Of a stretch of DNA of 64,000 nt, positions 1-8,349 are shown one piece after another. The stretch is from UBA8337 sp937907245 (GTDB taxonomy: Bacteria; Pseudomonadota; Alphaproteobacteria; RS24). The notes beneath the pieces are model-generated. The model had not been told where the DNA came from. It saw only the letters and a program-made list of their open reading frames with translations, and made no database searches. The position numbers were made by a program, and so were the translations under genes. Each line of letters opens with the position of its first letter. Position 1 is the stretch's first letter. The stretch covers positions 372,001 to 436,000 of the forward strand of contig OZ244774.1 of NCBI GenBank assembly GCA_965219485.1, in the 5' to 3' direction.

Positions 1-96
1 GCACGCCATGAGTTGCTGATGGAAAAAAATGCGACGCGCAAAGCGTTTTTGAAAAACATCGAAGCCTTTTACAAGGCGCATTCGAGCGTTTCTTAG
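1..96 (+). CDS. alpha/beta hydrolase (PldB/lysophospholipase-like), C-terminal end only
   Basis: Only the last 31 codons are inside the window, read in frame 1 and ending at TAG 94-96. The fragment contains RHELLMEKNATR, which matches the C-terminal block of PldB-type lysophospholipases and monoacylglycerol lipases. In those enzymes the His of an (R/A)HE(L/I)LME motif is the catalytic histidine of the Ser-Asp-His triad. The gene ends 31 bp before the convergent hisN gene. Family assignment rests on this short motif alone, so the substrate is unknown. Confidence 0.6.
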   Translation, partial: ARHELLMEKNATRKAFLKNIEAFYKAHSSVS

Positions 97-127
97 GTTC
101 GATTTTAGGTCTAATATTAGGTCAGGC

Positions 128-931
128 TTATTGCGCTAAAACATCCAGCATTTTTGCATGTAGGGCTTTGTCGCCGCAAGCCATGGCCGTGCCGCCTTCC
201 TGCGCGGAGCCCCCTTGCCAATTGGTGACGATGCCGCCAGCTTCTTCGATGATTTTAATCAGCGGTTGGATGTCCACATCCTTCAAGCCTTGTTCCATCA
301 CGATGTCGACTTGGCCGAGGGCCAATAGGGCATAATTATAACAATCACCCCCATAGCGGGTCAATTTGGCTTGGCGCGAAACCCGCGTCCAAGCTGCCTC
401 GCCGGGCGTGTTGGCGAATAAGTCTGGGGAGGTAGTGGCTAAAACGGCCGTATCTAGGGTCGCGCAAGGACGTGTGGATATGGCGCTTTGCGTTTCTATG
501 TGGCGCAAATTGGCGCCCTGGCCTTGGGCTGCGAAAAAGCGCTCTTGGGTGAAGGGTTGATCCATTAGGCCGAGGATGGGCTGGCCTTCAAAATTAAGCC
601 CAATGAGCGTGCCCCAAGTGGGAATGCCAGACATGAATGCGCGCGTGCCATCAATCGGGTCGATGACCCATTCGAAGGTATCGCCGGATTTTTTGCCAAA
701 CTCTTCGCCCGTGATGGCATGGCTAGGGTAGTGGTTTTCAATCAGGGCACGAATGGCTGTTTCGGCATCGCGATCGGCAGCCGTTACGGGGTCAAACCCA
801 TCGCTCAATTTATTTTCAACGGTTTCTAAATTACGAAACAAAGGCAGGGTCGCGCGCGCGGCCGCATCTGCCAATTGATGGGCAAAGGCCATCATGTCGG
901 TAAGTTGTTCTGTGTCGATTATATCTGTCAT
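128..931 (-). CDS. hisN: histidinol-phosphatase, inositol-monophosphatase family
   Basis: A 267-residue protein of the inositol monophosphatase fold. It should dephosphorylate L-histidinol phosphate to histidinol, the penultimate step of histidine biosynthesis in many alphaproteobacteria and actinobacteria. The metal-binding motifs are visible: a GEE around residue 75, then WVIDPIDGTRAF near residues 88-99, and a late DVDIQPL in place of the usual WD-x-AA block. The DGTRAF-SG-PTWGTLIGL stretch is more typical of HisN than of SuhB, and a separate SuhB-like gene lies at 61.6 kb. It sits 25 bp downstream of the N-formylglutamate amidohydrolase on the same strand, so the two probably share a transcript. 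A general IMPase role cannot be excluded. Confidence 0.85.
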   Translation of the reverse strand: MTDIIDTEQLTDMMAFAHQLADAAARATLPLFRNLETVENKLSDGFDPVTAADRDAETAIRALIENHYPSHAITGEEFGKKSGDTFEWVIDPIDGTRAFMSGIPTWGTLIGLNFEGQPILGLMDQPFTQERFFAAQGQGANLRHIETQSAISTRPCATLDTAVLATTSPDLFANTPGEAAWTRVSRQAKLTRYGGDCYNYALLALGQVDIVMEQGLKDVDIQPLIKIIEEAGGIVTNWQGGSAQEGGTAMACGDKALHAKMLDVLAQ

Positions 932-956
932 ATCTAATGTGGGTCTATAATGAGGG

Positions 957-1856
957 TTATTCGGCGGCGGATTTTTGAGGGCTAGAAATGGCTGCGCAAA
1001 GGTTTGGCAGGGCGGCGGTGAGCGCCTGCATCATGGCCGTTAAGTCGCTGCGTAAGCGCTCAAATCCTTGGTGCTTTTTGTGATTGGTTTCATCCATATA
1101 AATGGCGCGGTTGATCTCGATTTGTAGCGCATGAAGCCCACGAGCCGGCGCCCCATATTGCTCGGTAATAAAGCCGCCTGCATAGGGTTTATTATAGGCG
1201 ACTTGCCAACCTTGGGCGGTTAAAAATGCGCCCACCCAATCGCTTAATCGTTCATCGCAAGCGCGGCCATGACGATTGCCCAAAACGAAATCGATTTCGC
1301 CCTCGGCTTGGCCCGCTTTTTTAATTGCTTGCGATGGCATGGAGTGGGCATCGAGCAAAACGGCCAGCCCATGCGCCCGATGGGTCTCGCGCAAATGGTT
1401 ACCCACGGCGTCGTGAAACGGCTGATAAACCGTTTCGATGCGGTGGAGGGCTTCGGCGTAGGATAATTTATGGTCGTAAATCGGCGTGTTCTCTGCCACC
1501 AAACGCGGCACGGTGCCAAGGCCTGCGTTGGCTCGCAAGGATGGTTTGGGGATGTGGTCTGGCAGTTTTTCGGCAAACAACATGGGTTCTAATTCATCGG
1601 GGGCGCGGTTTAAATCGACATAAGCCCGCGGAAACCGCGCCGCCAACAGAGGAATGCCTGCTTTGGGCGCCTCGGCAAATAGCTCGGCCACGAACATGTC
1701 TTCCGATTGGCGAATGTCGTGTGCGTTGAGGCGCGATGCGGCCAGAAACTCAGGCGGGTAGTCGCATCCACTATGGGGCGACGTGATGAGAATTGGCGGG
1801 TGCGCCAAATCGCTTGGCGCAGAGAAAATATAGGGCAGCGTTACAGGCTTCGTCAT
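957..1856 (-). CDS. N-formylglutamate amidohydrolase family protein
   Basis: Predicted zinc-dependent amidohydrolase of the HutG/FGase family, about 299 residues, which hydrolyses N-formyl-glutamate or related N-acyl amino acids. Supporting blocks are ITSPHSGCDYPPEF near the N terminus, FPRAYVDLNRAPDELEP, a VLLDAHSMPS segment with metal-ligand-type Asp and His, and the C-terminal GLHALQIEINRAIYMDE. I chose ATG at 1856. An in-frame TTG at 1886 has a perfect AGGAGG upstream (1901-1906) but at an unusually long 14-nt spacing, so the start is uncertain. It lies just upstream of hisN on the same strand. A second, distinct member of this family is at 49,906-50,724. Confidence 0.8.
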   Translation of the reverse strand: MTKPVTLPYIFSAPSDLAHPPILITSPHSGCDYPPEFLAASRLNAHDIRQSEDMFVAELFAEAPKAGIPLLAARFPRAYVDLNRAPDELEPMLFAEKLPDHIPKPSLRANAGLGTVPRLVAENTPIYDHKLSYAEALHRIETVYQPFHDAVGNHLRETHRAHGLAVLLDAHSMPSQAIKKAGQAEGEIDFVLGNRHGRACDERLSDWVGAFLTAQGWQVAYNKPYAGGFITEQYGAPARGLHALQIEINRAIYMDETNHKKHQGFERLRSDLTAMMQALTAALPNLCAAISSPQKSAAE

Positions 1857-1946
1857 GGCGCAAACTCTATCATAGAGGGACTGCAAAGTCGCTTGATTTT
1901 CCTCCTAGTTGCTGTAAACAAGGCTCACCCTGTTTCGTGGTTATAG

Positions 1947-2021
1947 GGGCGATTAGCTCAGCGGGAGAGCACTACATTGACATTGTAGGGGTCACTGGTT
2001 CAATCCCAGTATCGCCCACCA
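1947..2021 (+). tRNA. tRNA-Val (GAC anticodon)
   Basis: A complete cloverleaf can be folded by eye. The acceptor arm GGGCGAT (1947-1953) pairs with ATCGCCC (2011-2017). The D-arm contains AGCTCAGCGGGAGAGC. The anticodon stem CTACA/TGTAG encloses loop TTGACAT, giving anticodon GAC. The T-arm is CTGG-TTCAATC-CCAG. Discriminator A is followed by an encoded CCA (2019-2021). It stands alone between the divergently oriented N-formylglutamate amidohydrolase gene and a small hypothetical gene. Confidence 0.97.
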
Positions 2022-2090
2022 CCAACCTCGGCACACTTGTTTAGCGCAATTTTAAGGGCGTCTGACCCGCCAGAAGTTATAGGAATATCC

Positions 2091-2561
2091 GTGTCTTTCG
2101 AACCCGAATTGTCGCCCCCTGAACAAGCTATTCATATGGCTTCCAGTTTTTACGCCGAGCTTACGGCGAGCGCCACGAAAGAAGAGGCGCTTGTTGATAT
2201 TCTTGAGAAGCTCGAGCCGAAAGCGCGCAAAGAGAATTTCGTTACGACGTGTGGTCTGAAAACCAATTTTACAGCCGTTCATCAATTTCCATTGGAGCTT
2301 GTTGAATATGCCGAAATAGCCATCGGTCACTTAAACGATGTCGTTTATTGCCACGCCGCCTTGGTTCAAATTCTTCGGGCGCAAGAGGTCGAGTATCAGT
2401 TCGCGGATGAGATTGAACTAAGCAATAAAGTCGAAAAAGTCGTGGAAGGTATTACGACGGAGTTATTTGCTATTCTCACGCAAGAAGAGAACGGCGTGAT
2501 GATTGCCGAAGAGGTTTTTGCCGAACGCTTATTGGCTAAGCTTTACGAGGAACCCGCCTAA
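2091..2561 (+). CDS. hypothetical acidic protein
   Basis: An open frame of 156 codons starting at GTG 2091, preceded by AGGAA at 2081-2085. An in-frame TTG at 2037 has no ribosome binding site and nearly abuts the tRNA, so I reject it. The predicted protein is acidic and mostly helical, with no signal peptide, membrane segment or recognisable catalytic motif. It contains a Cys (TTCGLKTNF) near the middle and a Glu-rich C-terminal half. It lies 70 bp after tRNA-Val. I do not recognise the family. Codon use resembles that of neighbouring genes, so it is probably real, but no function can be assigned. Confidence 0.5.
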   Translation: MSFEPELSPPEQAIHMASSFYAELTASATKEEALVDILEKLEPKARKENFVTTCGLKTNFTAVHQFPLELVEYAEIAIGHLNDVVYCHAALVQILRAQEVEYQFADEIELSNKVEKVVEGITTELFAILTQEENGVMIAEEVFAERLLAKLYEEPA

Positions 2562-2798
2562 AACACTGTTTTAAAGCGCGTCCCATTTATAGCTAAAATA
2601 CGAAATCTAGAAGCAGAGCGCTTGGCTGAAAGCCCGTGGCACCTGCGAAGGCAAAATACATATTAGAGTTTGGGACAGCGGCTTGCCCTAACGTCAAAAT
2701 TAACGCATCTTTAGCTCGTGAATTGCGGACTTAGGTGCCTGGTTCAAGGGCTTTTTAGTTCCTTGTTTGAGCGCTTTACAGCGAAGGAAAATAAAACG

Positions 2799-4052
2799 AT
2801 GAACAGGTTATCTGCGGGCGCTTTCGCGCTTCTCGCGCTTTTGACAATTACGCCCGTTTCGGCACAAACCGAGCTGGAGCGCACGCAAGGTTTTCATGCC
2901 AAGGCAAGCCTTTTTAGCTTATTAGGCGGTGGCGACTTGACGGGTTGGTGGCTAGAAAATGTGGCGCGCACGCTGCCTACCGCCAATTTGGCCAACCGCC
3001 AGCCTAAGGCTCTTCGTAAGGGCAGGAAACTAGATGCCTCTAAAATATCGGCCGCAACGCATCTTGGCGATATGACTTTGGCGCAAGCGCTGGTTCATGA
3101 CAAATCAGGGGCTAAGGCCATGATTGTCGTGCATCGCGGCAAAGTGGTGTTTGAGAGCTACCCAAATATGACCGAGTTTGACAGCCACCTTTGGGCGTCA
3201 GTTGCCAAACCAACGGCGGCGCTTTTGGTCGAGATGCTGATCGATAAAGGGCTGGTTAAAGATACAGATTTGATGGTGCAGCATGTGCCAGACTTCAAGG
3301 GAACGCATTGGGATAAGGTGCGCGTGGTTGATTTGCTGGATATGACGGCAGGCCTAGACCTCGTCGAAAACCCTGTGACGCGCCAGAACCCGAACTCCAT
3401 TCCCATCCGCACTTTTTTGGCCGAGTTCGGTCAGCCCAATATGGCAGGCAAAAGGGAGACCGTGCGCGATGTGTTGAAAGCCGCAAAGCCGTTGGGGCAG
3501 CCGGGCAATCAGTTTGATTACAGCTCCTCCGTTACCCAAGCCCTTGTGTTCTTGGCAGAAGAAGTGACCCAAACCCCTTGGCCCGAATTGATGGATGCTT
3601 GGGTTTGGTCGCATACTTACGCGGAAGCCCCTTTGCAGGTTCATTTGGCCCCCGACGGCACAGCAGCTGCCCATGGCATTATGTCTTCGCGGTTGCGAGA
3701 TCTGGCGCGCTTTGGCTTGCTCTATACAAATGACTGGAAGGTTGCGGCCAAAAAGAAAATTGTCTCCGAGGCTGCTTTGCGCCGAATTCAGGCAGCCCCG
3801 CGCGGCTATGAATTTTTCAGCAAAGGCTACACTGGCCCGGTGATGGAAGGCTGGCTCGGCGCAAAACCAAAGTCTAATTCTCGACAATGGGATGCGGTAT
3901 TTGAAGATGGCGCCATGTTTAAAGGTGGCTTGTTTGGGCAAGGCTTATATGTCTCGCCCGAGAATGACTTGGTCATTGCCTTTTTCTCTAAGGTGGTAAA
4001 AACCCCATTGGGCAGATTTTTGCGCCCGATTGATGCCCATTTGGCCCGATAA
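2799..4052 (+). CDS. beta-lactamase-fold serine hydrolase (class C / 6-aminohexanoate-dimer-hydrolase-like), exported
   Basis: A 417-residue protein. ATG 2799 is preceded by GAAGGAAAA and opens a clear signal peptide (MNRLSAGAFALLALLTI, then a predicted cleavage after VSA). The penicillin-binding-like transpeptidase fold is supported by the SxxK motif in LWASVAKPTAALLVEM (nucleophile Ser and general-base Lys), by VVDLLDMTAGLDLVENP, by the YxS-type motif FDYSSSVTQAL, and by a C-terminal strand with FKGGLFGQGLYVSPEN. This layout is typical of beta-lactamase-related esterases and amidohydrolases rather than true AmpC, so no resistance role is implied. It probably acts in the periplasm on an unknown ester or amide. 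Its stop codon lies within the first unit of the 24-bp tandem repeat. Confidence 0.82.
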   Translation: MNRLSAGAFALLALLTITPVSAQTELERTQGFHAKASLFSLLGGGDLTGWWLENVARTLPTANLANRQPKALRKGRKLDASKISAATHLGDMTLAQALVHDKSGAKAMIVVHRGKVVFESYPNMTEFDSHLWASVAKPTAALLVEMLIDKGLVKDTDLMVQHVPDFKGTHWDKVRVVDLLDMTAGLDLVENPVTRQNPNSIPIRTFLAEFGQPNMAGKRETVRDVLKAAKPLGQPGNQFDYSSSVTQALVFLAEEVTQTPWPELMDAWVWSHTYAEAPLQVHLAPDGTAAAHGIMSSRLRDLARFGLLYTNDWKVAAKKKIVSEAALRRIQAAPRGYEFFSKGYTGPVMEGWLGAKPKSNSRQWDAVFEDGAMFKGGLFGQGLYVSPENDLVIAFFSKVVKTPLGRFLRPIDAHLAR

Positions 4053-4116
4053 CTTATTTCACTAAATGCCCGATACCTTATTTCACTAAATGCCCGATAC
4101 CTTATTTCACTAAATG
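4045..4116. repeat. three tandem copies of a 24-bp repeat
   Basis: Three head-to-tail units occupy 4045-4068, 4069-4092 and 4093-4116. Units 2 and 3 are identical and unit 1 differs at one position, its eighth base (A instead of C). That single difference creates the TAA stop of the upstream hydrolase (CGATAA against CGATAC). Because 24 bp is eight codons, the array would otherwise stay in the hydrolase frame. The last unit ends in an ATG that could serve as an upstream start for the next gene. Confidence 0.95.
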
Positions 4117-4128
4117 AAAGAAAATCTT

Positions 4129-5219
4129 ATGTCTAAGACCTCGAAGAAGGCCGCCTCTGGCCCGCTAAAAACCCATTGGATGATTTATGGAGCCAATGGC
4201 TATTCGGCTCAATTAGCCATTGAAAAAGCGGTGTCGCAAGGCCTTACCCCTATTTTGGCTGGCCGCAACCGAGCGGCTATCGAGGCACTGGCGGCCACTC
4301 ATGGGCTGGATATGCGGATTTTTGATTTGACGGATATTGAGCTTGTGGTGGCGCAATTGGCGGATGTGAAATTGGTTAGCAATTGCGCAGGCCCGTTTTC
4401 GGCAACGGCCGAGCCAATGATGCGCGCCTGCCTTGAGGCTGGCACGCATTACACCGATATTACCGGAGAGATTAGCGTTTTCGATGCCGCGCAAGCGCTC
4501 GACGCCGAGGCTAAAAAAGCCGGCGTCGTTTTGTGCCCGGGCGTGGGCTTTGACGTGATTCCGACAGATTGCATGGCCGGCTATTTACATGACGCTATGC
4601 CCGATGCCACGCATTTGACTTTGGCGTTCGCAGGCAATATGTCCGTCAGCCCGGGAACCGCGAAAACCTCTGTGGAGGCTCTGGGCGAGGGCATGAAAAT
4701 TCGCGTCGATGGAAAAATGGTAAGCGTTGGGCGGGGCTATAAAATGCGCCATATCGATTATGGAAATGGGCCTATCCTGTCTTCTGTCATTCCGTGGGGT
4801 GATTTATCGACGGCCTATTGGCAGACTAAAATCCCCAATATTTGCGTATATACGTCGCATAGCGGCGGACGCATGGGGGTCTATCTATTCCCTGTGGTGA
4901 AATATTTGTTGAAACTCAAATTCCTACAAAACTTCGCCAAAAAGAAGATTGAGCAAAGCGTCACTGGCCGACCGAAACGGAACGAGACAGCAGCGATACG
5001 TTGGTTTGGGGAGAAGTTAAAAACGCATCTGGCAAGACCCTAAGCGCAAGTTTGCGCGTGCCCAACGGGTATACGGTTACCCGCGACGGCATTCTGATGA
5101 CGGCCAATTATTTGACTGGCTATAATGGCGATGGGGGCTGTTTGACCCCGGCGCAGATGCTGGGCAGTGAGCTAGCGGAACAATTACCGGGCGCGGGTAA
5201 AATAACCTTAACCGCCTAA
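4129..5219 (+). pseudogene. saccharopine dehydrogenase-like / trans-acting enoyl reductase family, split by a -1 frameshift
   Basis: The first part (4129 to about 4968) has an N-terminal Rossmann motif, WMIYGANGYSAQLA, then LAGRNRAAIEAL, NCAGPF, HYTDITGE and GVGFDVIPTDC, all typical of the NADP-binding saccharopine-dehydrogenase-like family that includes trans-acting enoyl reductases. The frame then breaks. From about 4969 the next frame continues the expected family sequence, reading GPTETERDSSDTLVWGEV and on to a stop at 5219. Restoring one C at GGCC (4966-4969) joins the halves into about 364 codons. I chose ATG 4129 (MSKTSKK). The earlier ATG 4114 lies inside the repeat. The gene is either recently inactivated or carries a base-calling error, and its substrate is unknown. 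Confidence 0.8.
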
Positions 5220-5294
5220 ATGAGCTATTTTTTGGCGTGGGTTGTCTATTTTTAGAATCTTGGTTTAGGCTAACAGCTCAACTAGGAGAAAAAT

Positions 5295-6785
5295 ATGACC
5301 CGCGTCTTTGCCCTGTTTGCCCTGCTGTTCGCCTCACCGGCTTCGGCTGCTTCTTTAGATGATAAGATAAATCAATTAGCTCAGCCGCTCACAGATGTGA
5401 TTTCAGCGTTTATTTTCTACTCTGTGCCCATCGCTGGTGCGGATGTGCCGCTGATTGTTTGCTGGCTTATATTCGCAGCGATTTTCTTTACTTTTTATAT
5501 GGGGTTCGTCAATTTTCGCGGCTTCACCCATGCGGTCTCTATTGTTCGCGGTGCGTTGAAAGACGATAAGCATGAGGGAGAAATTTCTCACTTCCAAGCG
5601 CTCAGCACCGCGATGTCTGGCACTATTGGCGTCGGCAATATTGCGGGCGTGGCGATTACCGTTTCGCTTGGCGGGGCGGGGGCTATTTTTTGGCTTATCT
5701 TGGCGGGCCTTGTGGGCATGACCACCAAATTTGTGGAGTGTACTTTAGGCGTTAAATACCGCGTGCTGAACCCCGATGGCACGGTTTCGGGTGGGCCGAT
5801 GTATTATTTGCGCGATGGTTTGGCGCAAAAAGGCTTTCCGCGTTTGGGGAATTATCTTGGTAAATTCTTTGCCGTTAGCATTGTTATTGGCTGTTTGGGC
5901 GCCGGCAATATGTTCCAGTCTAACCAGGCCTATGTGCAATTGGTTGAAGTTTCTGGCGGCACCAACAGCCCCTTGGTCGGCTATGGCTGGCTGGTAGGGC
6001 TAGCTTTGGCTATTATGGTGGGCTTGATTATTGTGGGGGGGATTAAATCCATCGCCAATGTCACCGCTCGCCTCGTGCCTTTCATGATAATGATTTATGT
6101 CGTTGGCGCCGTGATTGTTCTGACAATGAACGCGGCCGCTATTCCAGGCGCTATTGGCGCCATTTTTGCAGGCGCCTTTACCATGCATGGGGTCTCGGGT
6201 GGCTTTATCGGGATTATGATTTTGGGCTTCCAACGCGCAGCGTTTTCTAATGAAGCGGGTCTCGGATCGGCAGCTATTGCGCATTCTGCGGTGAAAACAG
6301 ATGAGCCTCTTAGTGAAGGTTTTGTGGCGCTTTTGGAGCCGTTCATAGACACAGTGGTAATTTGCACGCTGACCGGACTGGTATTGATTACCACCTTGCC
6401 GCATGAGGTGCTGACGGGCGGCGGCTTGTCGGGTATTGAGCTAACCTCCTCGGCTTTTGAAAGCAATATTTCTTGGGCACCAGTGCCGCTCTCTATGGTG
6501 GCGTTAATGTTTGCTTTCTCCACCATGTTGGCATGGGCTTATTATGGCATCAAAGGCTGGACGTTTTTAGTCGGGGAAGGAAAGCTAAAAGAACGCGCCT
6601 TTGGCGTTGTGTTTTGTGTTTTCATCGTTATCGGCGCATCGATACAGTTGAGCGTTATTTTGGATTTTGCCGATGCCCTGATTTTCGTGATGGCTATTCC
6701 CAATATTATTGGCCTGTATATTCTGGCGCCGGATGTGAAAAAAGACCTGCAGGTCTATATGGCTAAGTTGAAAGAGGCCCAGTAA
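5295..6785 (+). CDS. sodium:alanine/glycine symporter, AGCS family
   Basis: A 496-residue polytopic inner-membrane protein of the alanine or glycine:cation symporter (AGCS) family, which imports small neutral amino acids with Na+. The N terminus looks like a cleavable signal or first membrane helix (MTRVFALFALLFASPASA). Family blocks include FQALSTAMSGTIGVGNIAGV, VKYRVLNPDGTVSGGPMYYL, FSNEAGLGSAAIAHSA and the late GFVALLEPFIDTVVICT. About ten to eleven hydrophobic helices can be counted. ATG 5295 follows AGGAG at 5284-5288. The gene is monocistronic and ends before a bidirectional terminator shared with the cold-shock gene. Substrate choice (Ala, Gly or D-amino acids) cannot be told from sequence. 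Confidence 0.9.
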   Translation: MTRVFALFALLFASPASAASLDDKINQLAQPLTDVISAFIFYSVPIAGADVPLIVCWLIFAAIFFTFYMGFVNFRGFTHAVSIVRGALKDDKHEGEISHFQALSTAMSGTIGVGNIAGVAITVSLGGAGAIFWLILAGLVGMTTKFVECTLGVKYRVLNPDGTVSGGPMYYLRDGLAQKGFPRLGNYLGKFFAVSIVIGCLGAGNMFQSNQAYVQLVEVSGGTNSPLVGYGWLVGLALAIMVGLIIVGGIKSIANVTARLVPFMIMIYVVGAVIVLTMNAAAIPGAIGAIFAGAFTMHGVSGGFIGIMILGFQRAAFSNEAGLGSAAIAHSAVKTDEPLSEGFVALLEPFIDTVVICTLTGLVLITTLPHEVLTGGGLSGIELTSSAFESNISWAPVPLSMVALMFAFSTMLAWAYYGIKGWTFLVGEGKLKERAFGVVFCVFIVIGASIQLSVILDFADALIFVMAIPNIIGLYILAPDVKKDLQVYMAKLKEAQ

Positions 6786-6860
6786 ACGAGACCGCAGACA
6801 TAAAAAAACACCCACACAATGGGGCGCTTCATCGGGCAAAAGGTCCCGCGATAAAATAAA

Positions 6861-6892
6861 AAGGGCCCGCCGGCAAATGCCGATGGGCCCTT
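6861..6892. terminator. bidirectional intrinsic terminator between agcS-like gene and csp
   Basis: A GC-rich inverted repeat, AAGGGCCC near 6861-6868 against GGGCCCTT at 6885-6892, with inner CCGGCA/TGCCG pairing. It is flanked by an A-rich tract on the left (a T-run when read on the minus strand) and a weaker T/A tract on the right. It lies between convergent genes and best fits termination of the minus-strand csp gene. Confidence 0.8.
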
Positions 6893-6898
6893 AAAATA

Positions 6899-7102
6899 TT
6901 AGTCAGCTGGGCCGAGGTTAACAGCAGAGTATTTGCCGTTTTTACCTTGCTGCTTTTCAAAGGAGACTTTCATCTCTTCTTTGAGCTGCAAGCCGCTAGC
7001 TTCAACTGCGGAGATGTGCACGAATACATCGTCTTCACCTTCAACAGCAATAAATCCATAACCTTTTGTGGCATTGAACCACTTCACAGTACCTGTAATC
7101 AT
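6899..7102 (-). CDS. cold-shock domain protein (CspA family)
   Basis: A 67-residue single OB-fold nucleic-acid chaperone. Both RNA-binding motifs are intact: RNP1-like KGYGFI (residues 13-18) and RNP2-like VFVHIS (residues 26-31), after the diagnostic N terminus TGTVKWFNATKGYG. It binds single-stranded RNA or DNA and melts structure at low temperature or in stationary phase. The gene is preceded by a 270-bp stretch (7103-7372) shared with the divergent GST gene, in which I see no other gene. Part of this is probably a long 5' untranslated leader, as is usual in csp genes, but I could not define a promoter with confidence. Several csp paralogues are normal in alphaproteobacteria, so I give no gene number. 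Confidence 0.95.
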   Translation of the reverse strand: MITGTVKWFNATKGYGFIAVEGEDDVFVHISAVEASGLQLKEEMKVSFEKQQGKNGKYSAVNLGPAD

Positions 7103-7372
7103 TAGTCAGTCCTAAAGTTGTGTCTTTTGCGTACGTAATTTAAAAAGTAGCAAAACCAACCAAAGGGAGATGCTAAGCTGCGCCAAAAGAAACCTATAAC
7201 GTCACGCAGCCCTTTGTCGCTACCATATAGGCGAGGAAAAGCAAGTAAAAACTTAAATTTTTATGAACTGTCCGAGCCCCGAGCGGACTTAACGCCTGTA
7301 TTGCCTAGTTTTACCTTGCCCCAAGCGGCTCGGGCGGATTAGGGTAAGTGTCTAATTTTAGAGGAGCCTTCG

Positions 7373-8239
7373 ATGAGCGAGACAGATTACGAACCGCCAA
7401 AAATTTGGACCTGGGACAAAGAGAGCGGAGGTCGGTTTGCGGCCATCAATCGCCCCATCGCTGGCGCAACGCATGAAAAAGAGCTGCCCGTGGGCGAGCA
7501 TCCTATCCAGCTTTATTCGTTGGGGACACCCAATGGCGTTAAGGTTACGGTAATGCTCGAGGAGCTTCTCGCCCTCGGACACGCGGGCGCAGAGTATGAT
7601 GCTTGGCTGATTAATATTGGAGAAGGCAATCAATTCTCCAGCGGATTTGTTGAGTTGAACCCCAACTCAAAAATTCCCGCTATGGCCGACCGTTCTGGGG
7701 ATACGCCGATACGCTTGTTTGAAAGCGCTTCGATGCTTGTGCATCTGGCTGAAAAATTTGATGCGTTTTTACCCAAAGACGGCGCCAAGCGTGCCGAGTG
7801 TTTTAACTGGCTGTTTTGGCAGATGGGCTCGGCGCCTTATTTGGGCGGCGGCTTTGGGCATTTTTATGCTTATGCGCCCATCAAGATTGAATATGCCATC
7901 GACCGTTTTGCCATGGAAGCGAAGCGTCAACTCGATGTCTTGGAACGCCATTTAGCCGACAATCAATTTATGTGCGGGGACGAATACACCATCGCAGATA
8001 TGGCGATATGGCCTTGGTATGGCGCCTTGGCGATGGGTATTTTGTATGACTCGGCGGAGTTCTTGCAGGTGCATGAATATACGCATGTCTTGCGATGGGC
8101 GAATGAGATTTCGGCTCGCCCTGCCGTGCGCCGAGGGCGTTTGGTTAACCGAGCATGGGGGGCGGAAATGGTGCCAGAACGCCATAGTGCAGCCGATGTG
8201 GATACACCGCAAAAAGGCGATCCGGATAGCCGTCTTTAA
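7373..8239 (+). CDS. yghU: glutathione S-transferase family protein, YghU-type (disulfide-bond oxidoreductase)
   Basis: A 288-residue GST of the nu-class/YghU group, known to bind two glutathiones and reduce disulfides and organic hydroperoxides in the cytoplasm. Recognisable elements are the N-terminal extension YEPPKIWTWDKESGGRFA, the thioredoxin-like domain beginning HPIQLYSLGTPNGVKVTVML, the substrate loop NPNSKIPAM, and the C-terminal helical domain with MCGDEYTIADMAIWPWYG. ATG 7373 follows AGGAG at 7361-7365. It is divergent from csp and ends before a strong hairpin terminator, so it is probably monocistronic. Length and domain order match the family. Confidence 0.9.
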   Translation: MSETDYEPPKIWTWDKESGGRFAAINRPIAGATHEKELPVGEHPIQLYSLGTPNGVKVTVMLEELLALGHAGAEYDAWLINIGEGNQFSSGFVELNPNSKIPAMADRSGDTPIRLFESASMLVHLAEKFDAFLPKDGAKRAECFNWLFWQMGSAPYLGGGFGHFYAYAPIKIEYAIDRFAMEAKRQLDVLERHLADNQFMCGDEYTIADMAIWPWYGALAMGILYDSAEFLQVHEYTHVLRWANEISARPAVRRGRLVNRAWGAEMVPERHSAADVDTPQKGDPDSRL

Positions 8240-8280
8240 ATGAGACGACAGGTTTTTCTGCCAAAATGAAAAGCAAAGAA

Positions 8281-8309
8281 AAAGCCGCCGAGCGAACTCG
8301 GCGGCTTTT
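8281..8309. terminator. bidirectional intrinsic terminator
   Basis: A perfect 12-bp stem (AAAGCCGCCGAG against CTCGGCGGCTTT) with a CGAA tetraloop, followed by TTTTG on the plus strand and flanked by an A-rich tract that reads as a T-run on the minus strand. It lies between convergent yghU and the MDR gene and can serve both. Confidence 0.92.
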
Positions 8310-8313
8310 GTTT

Positions 8314-8349
8314 AAATATCCTTCTTAGATATCCTTCTAGATATCTTTT
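8314..8349. repeat. short degenerate tandem repeat (period 12-13 bp)
   Basis: Three imperfect copies built on GATATCCTTCT run from the terminator into the end of the MDR gene. The last copy covers that gene's stop codon (TAG on the minus strand, 8337-8339). No function is proposed. It may simply be slippage. Confidence 0.5.

Noticed and set aside
1793..2044. Open frame running through the tRNA-Val gene on the plus strand
   Set aside because: It overlaps a well-formed tRNA and is antisense to the amidohydrolase start; no family features.
2562..2798. A possible small gene in the 237-bp gap before the serine hydrolase
   Set aside because: An in-frame upstream start for the hydrolase exists at 2718 but it precedes the signal peptide and has no ribosome binding site; I see no other gene.
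2799..4052. Antibiotic-resistance beta-lactamase
   Set aside because: The fold and SxxK/YxS motifs are shared with many esterases and amidohydrolases; no feature singles out AmpC activity.
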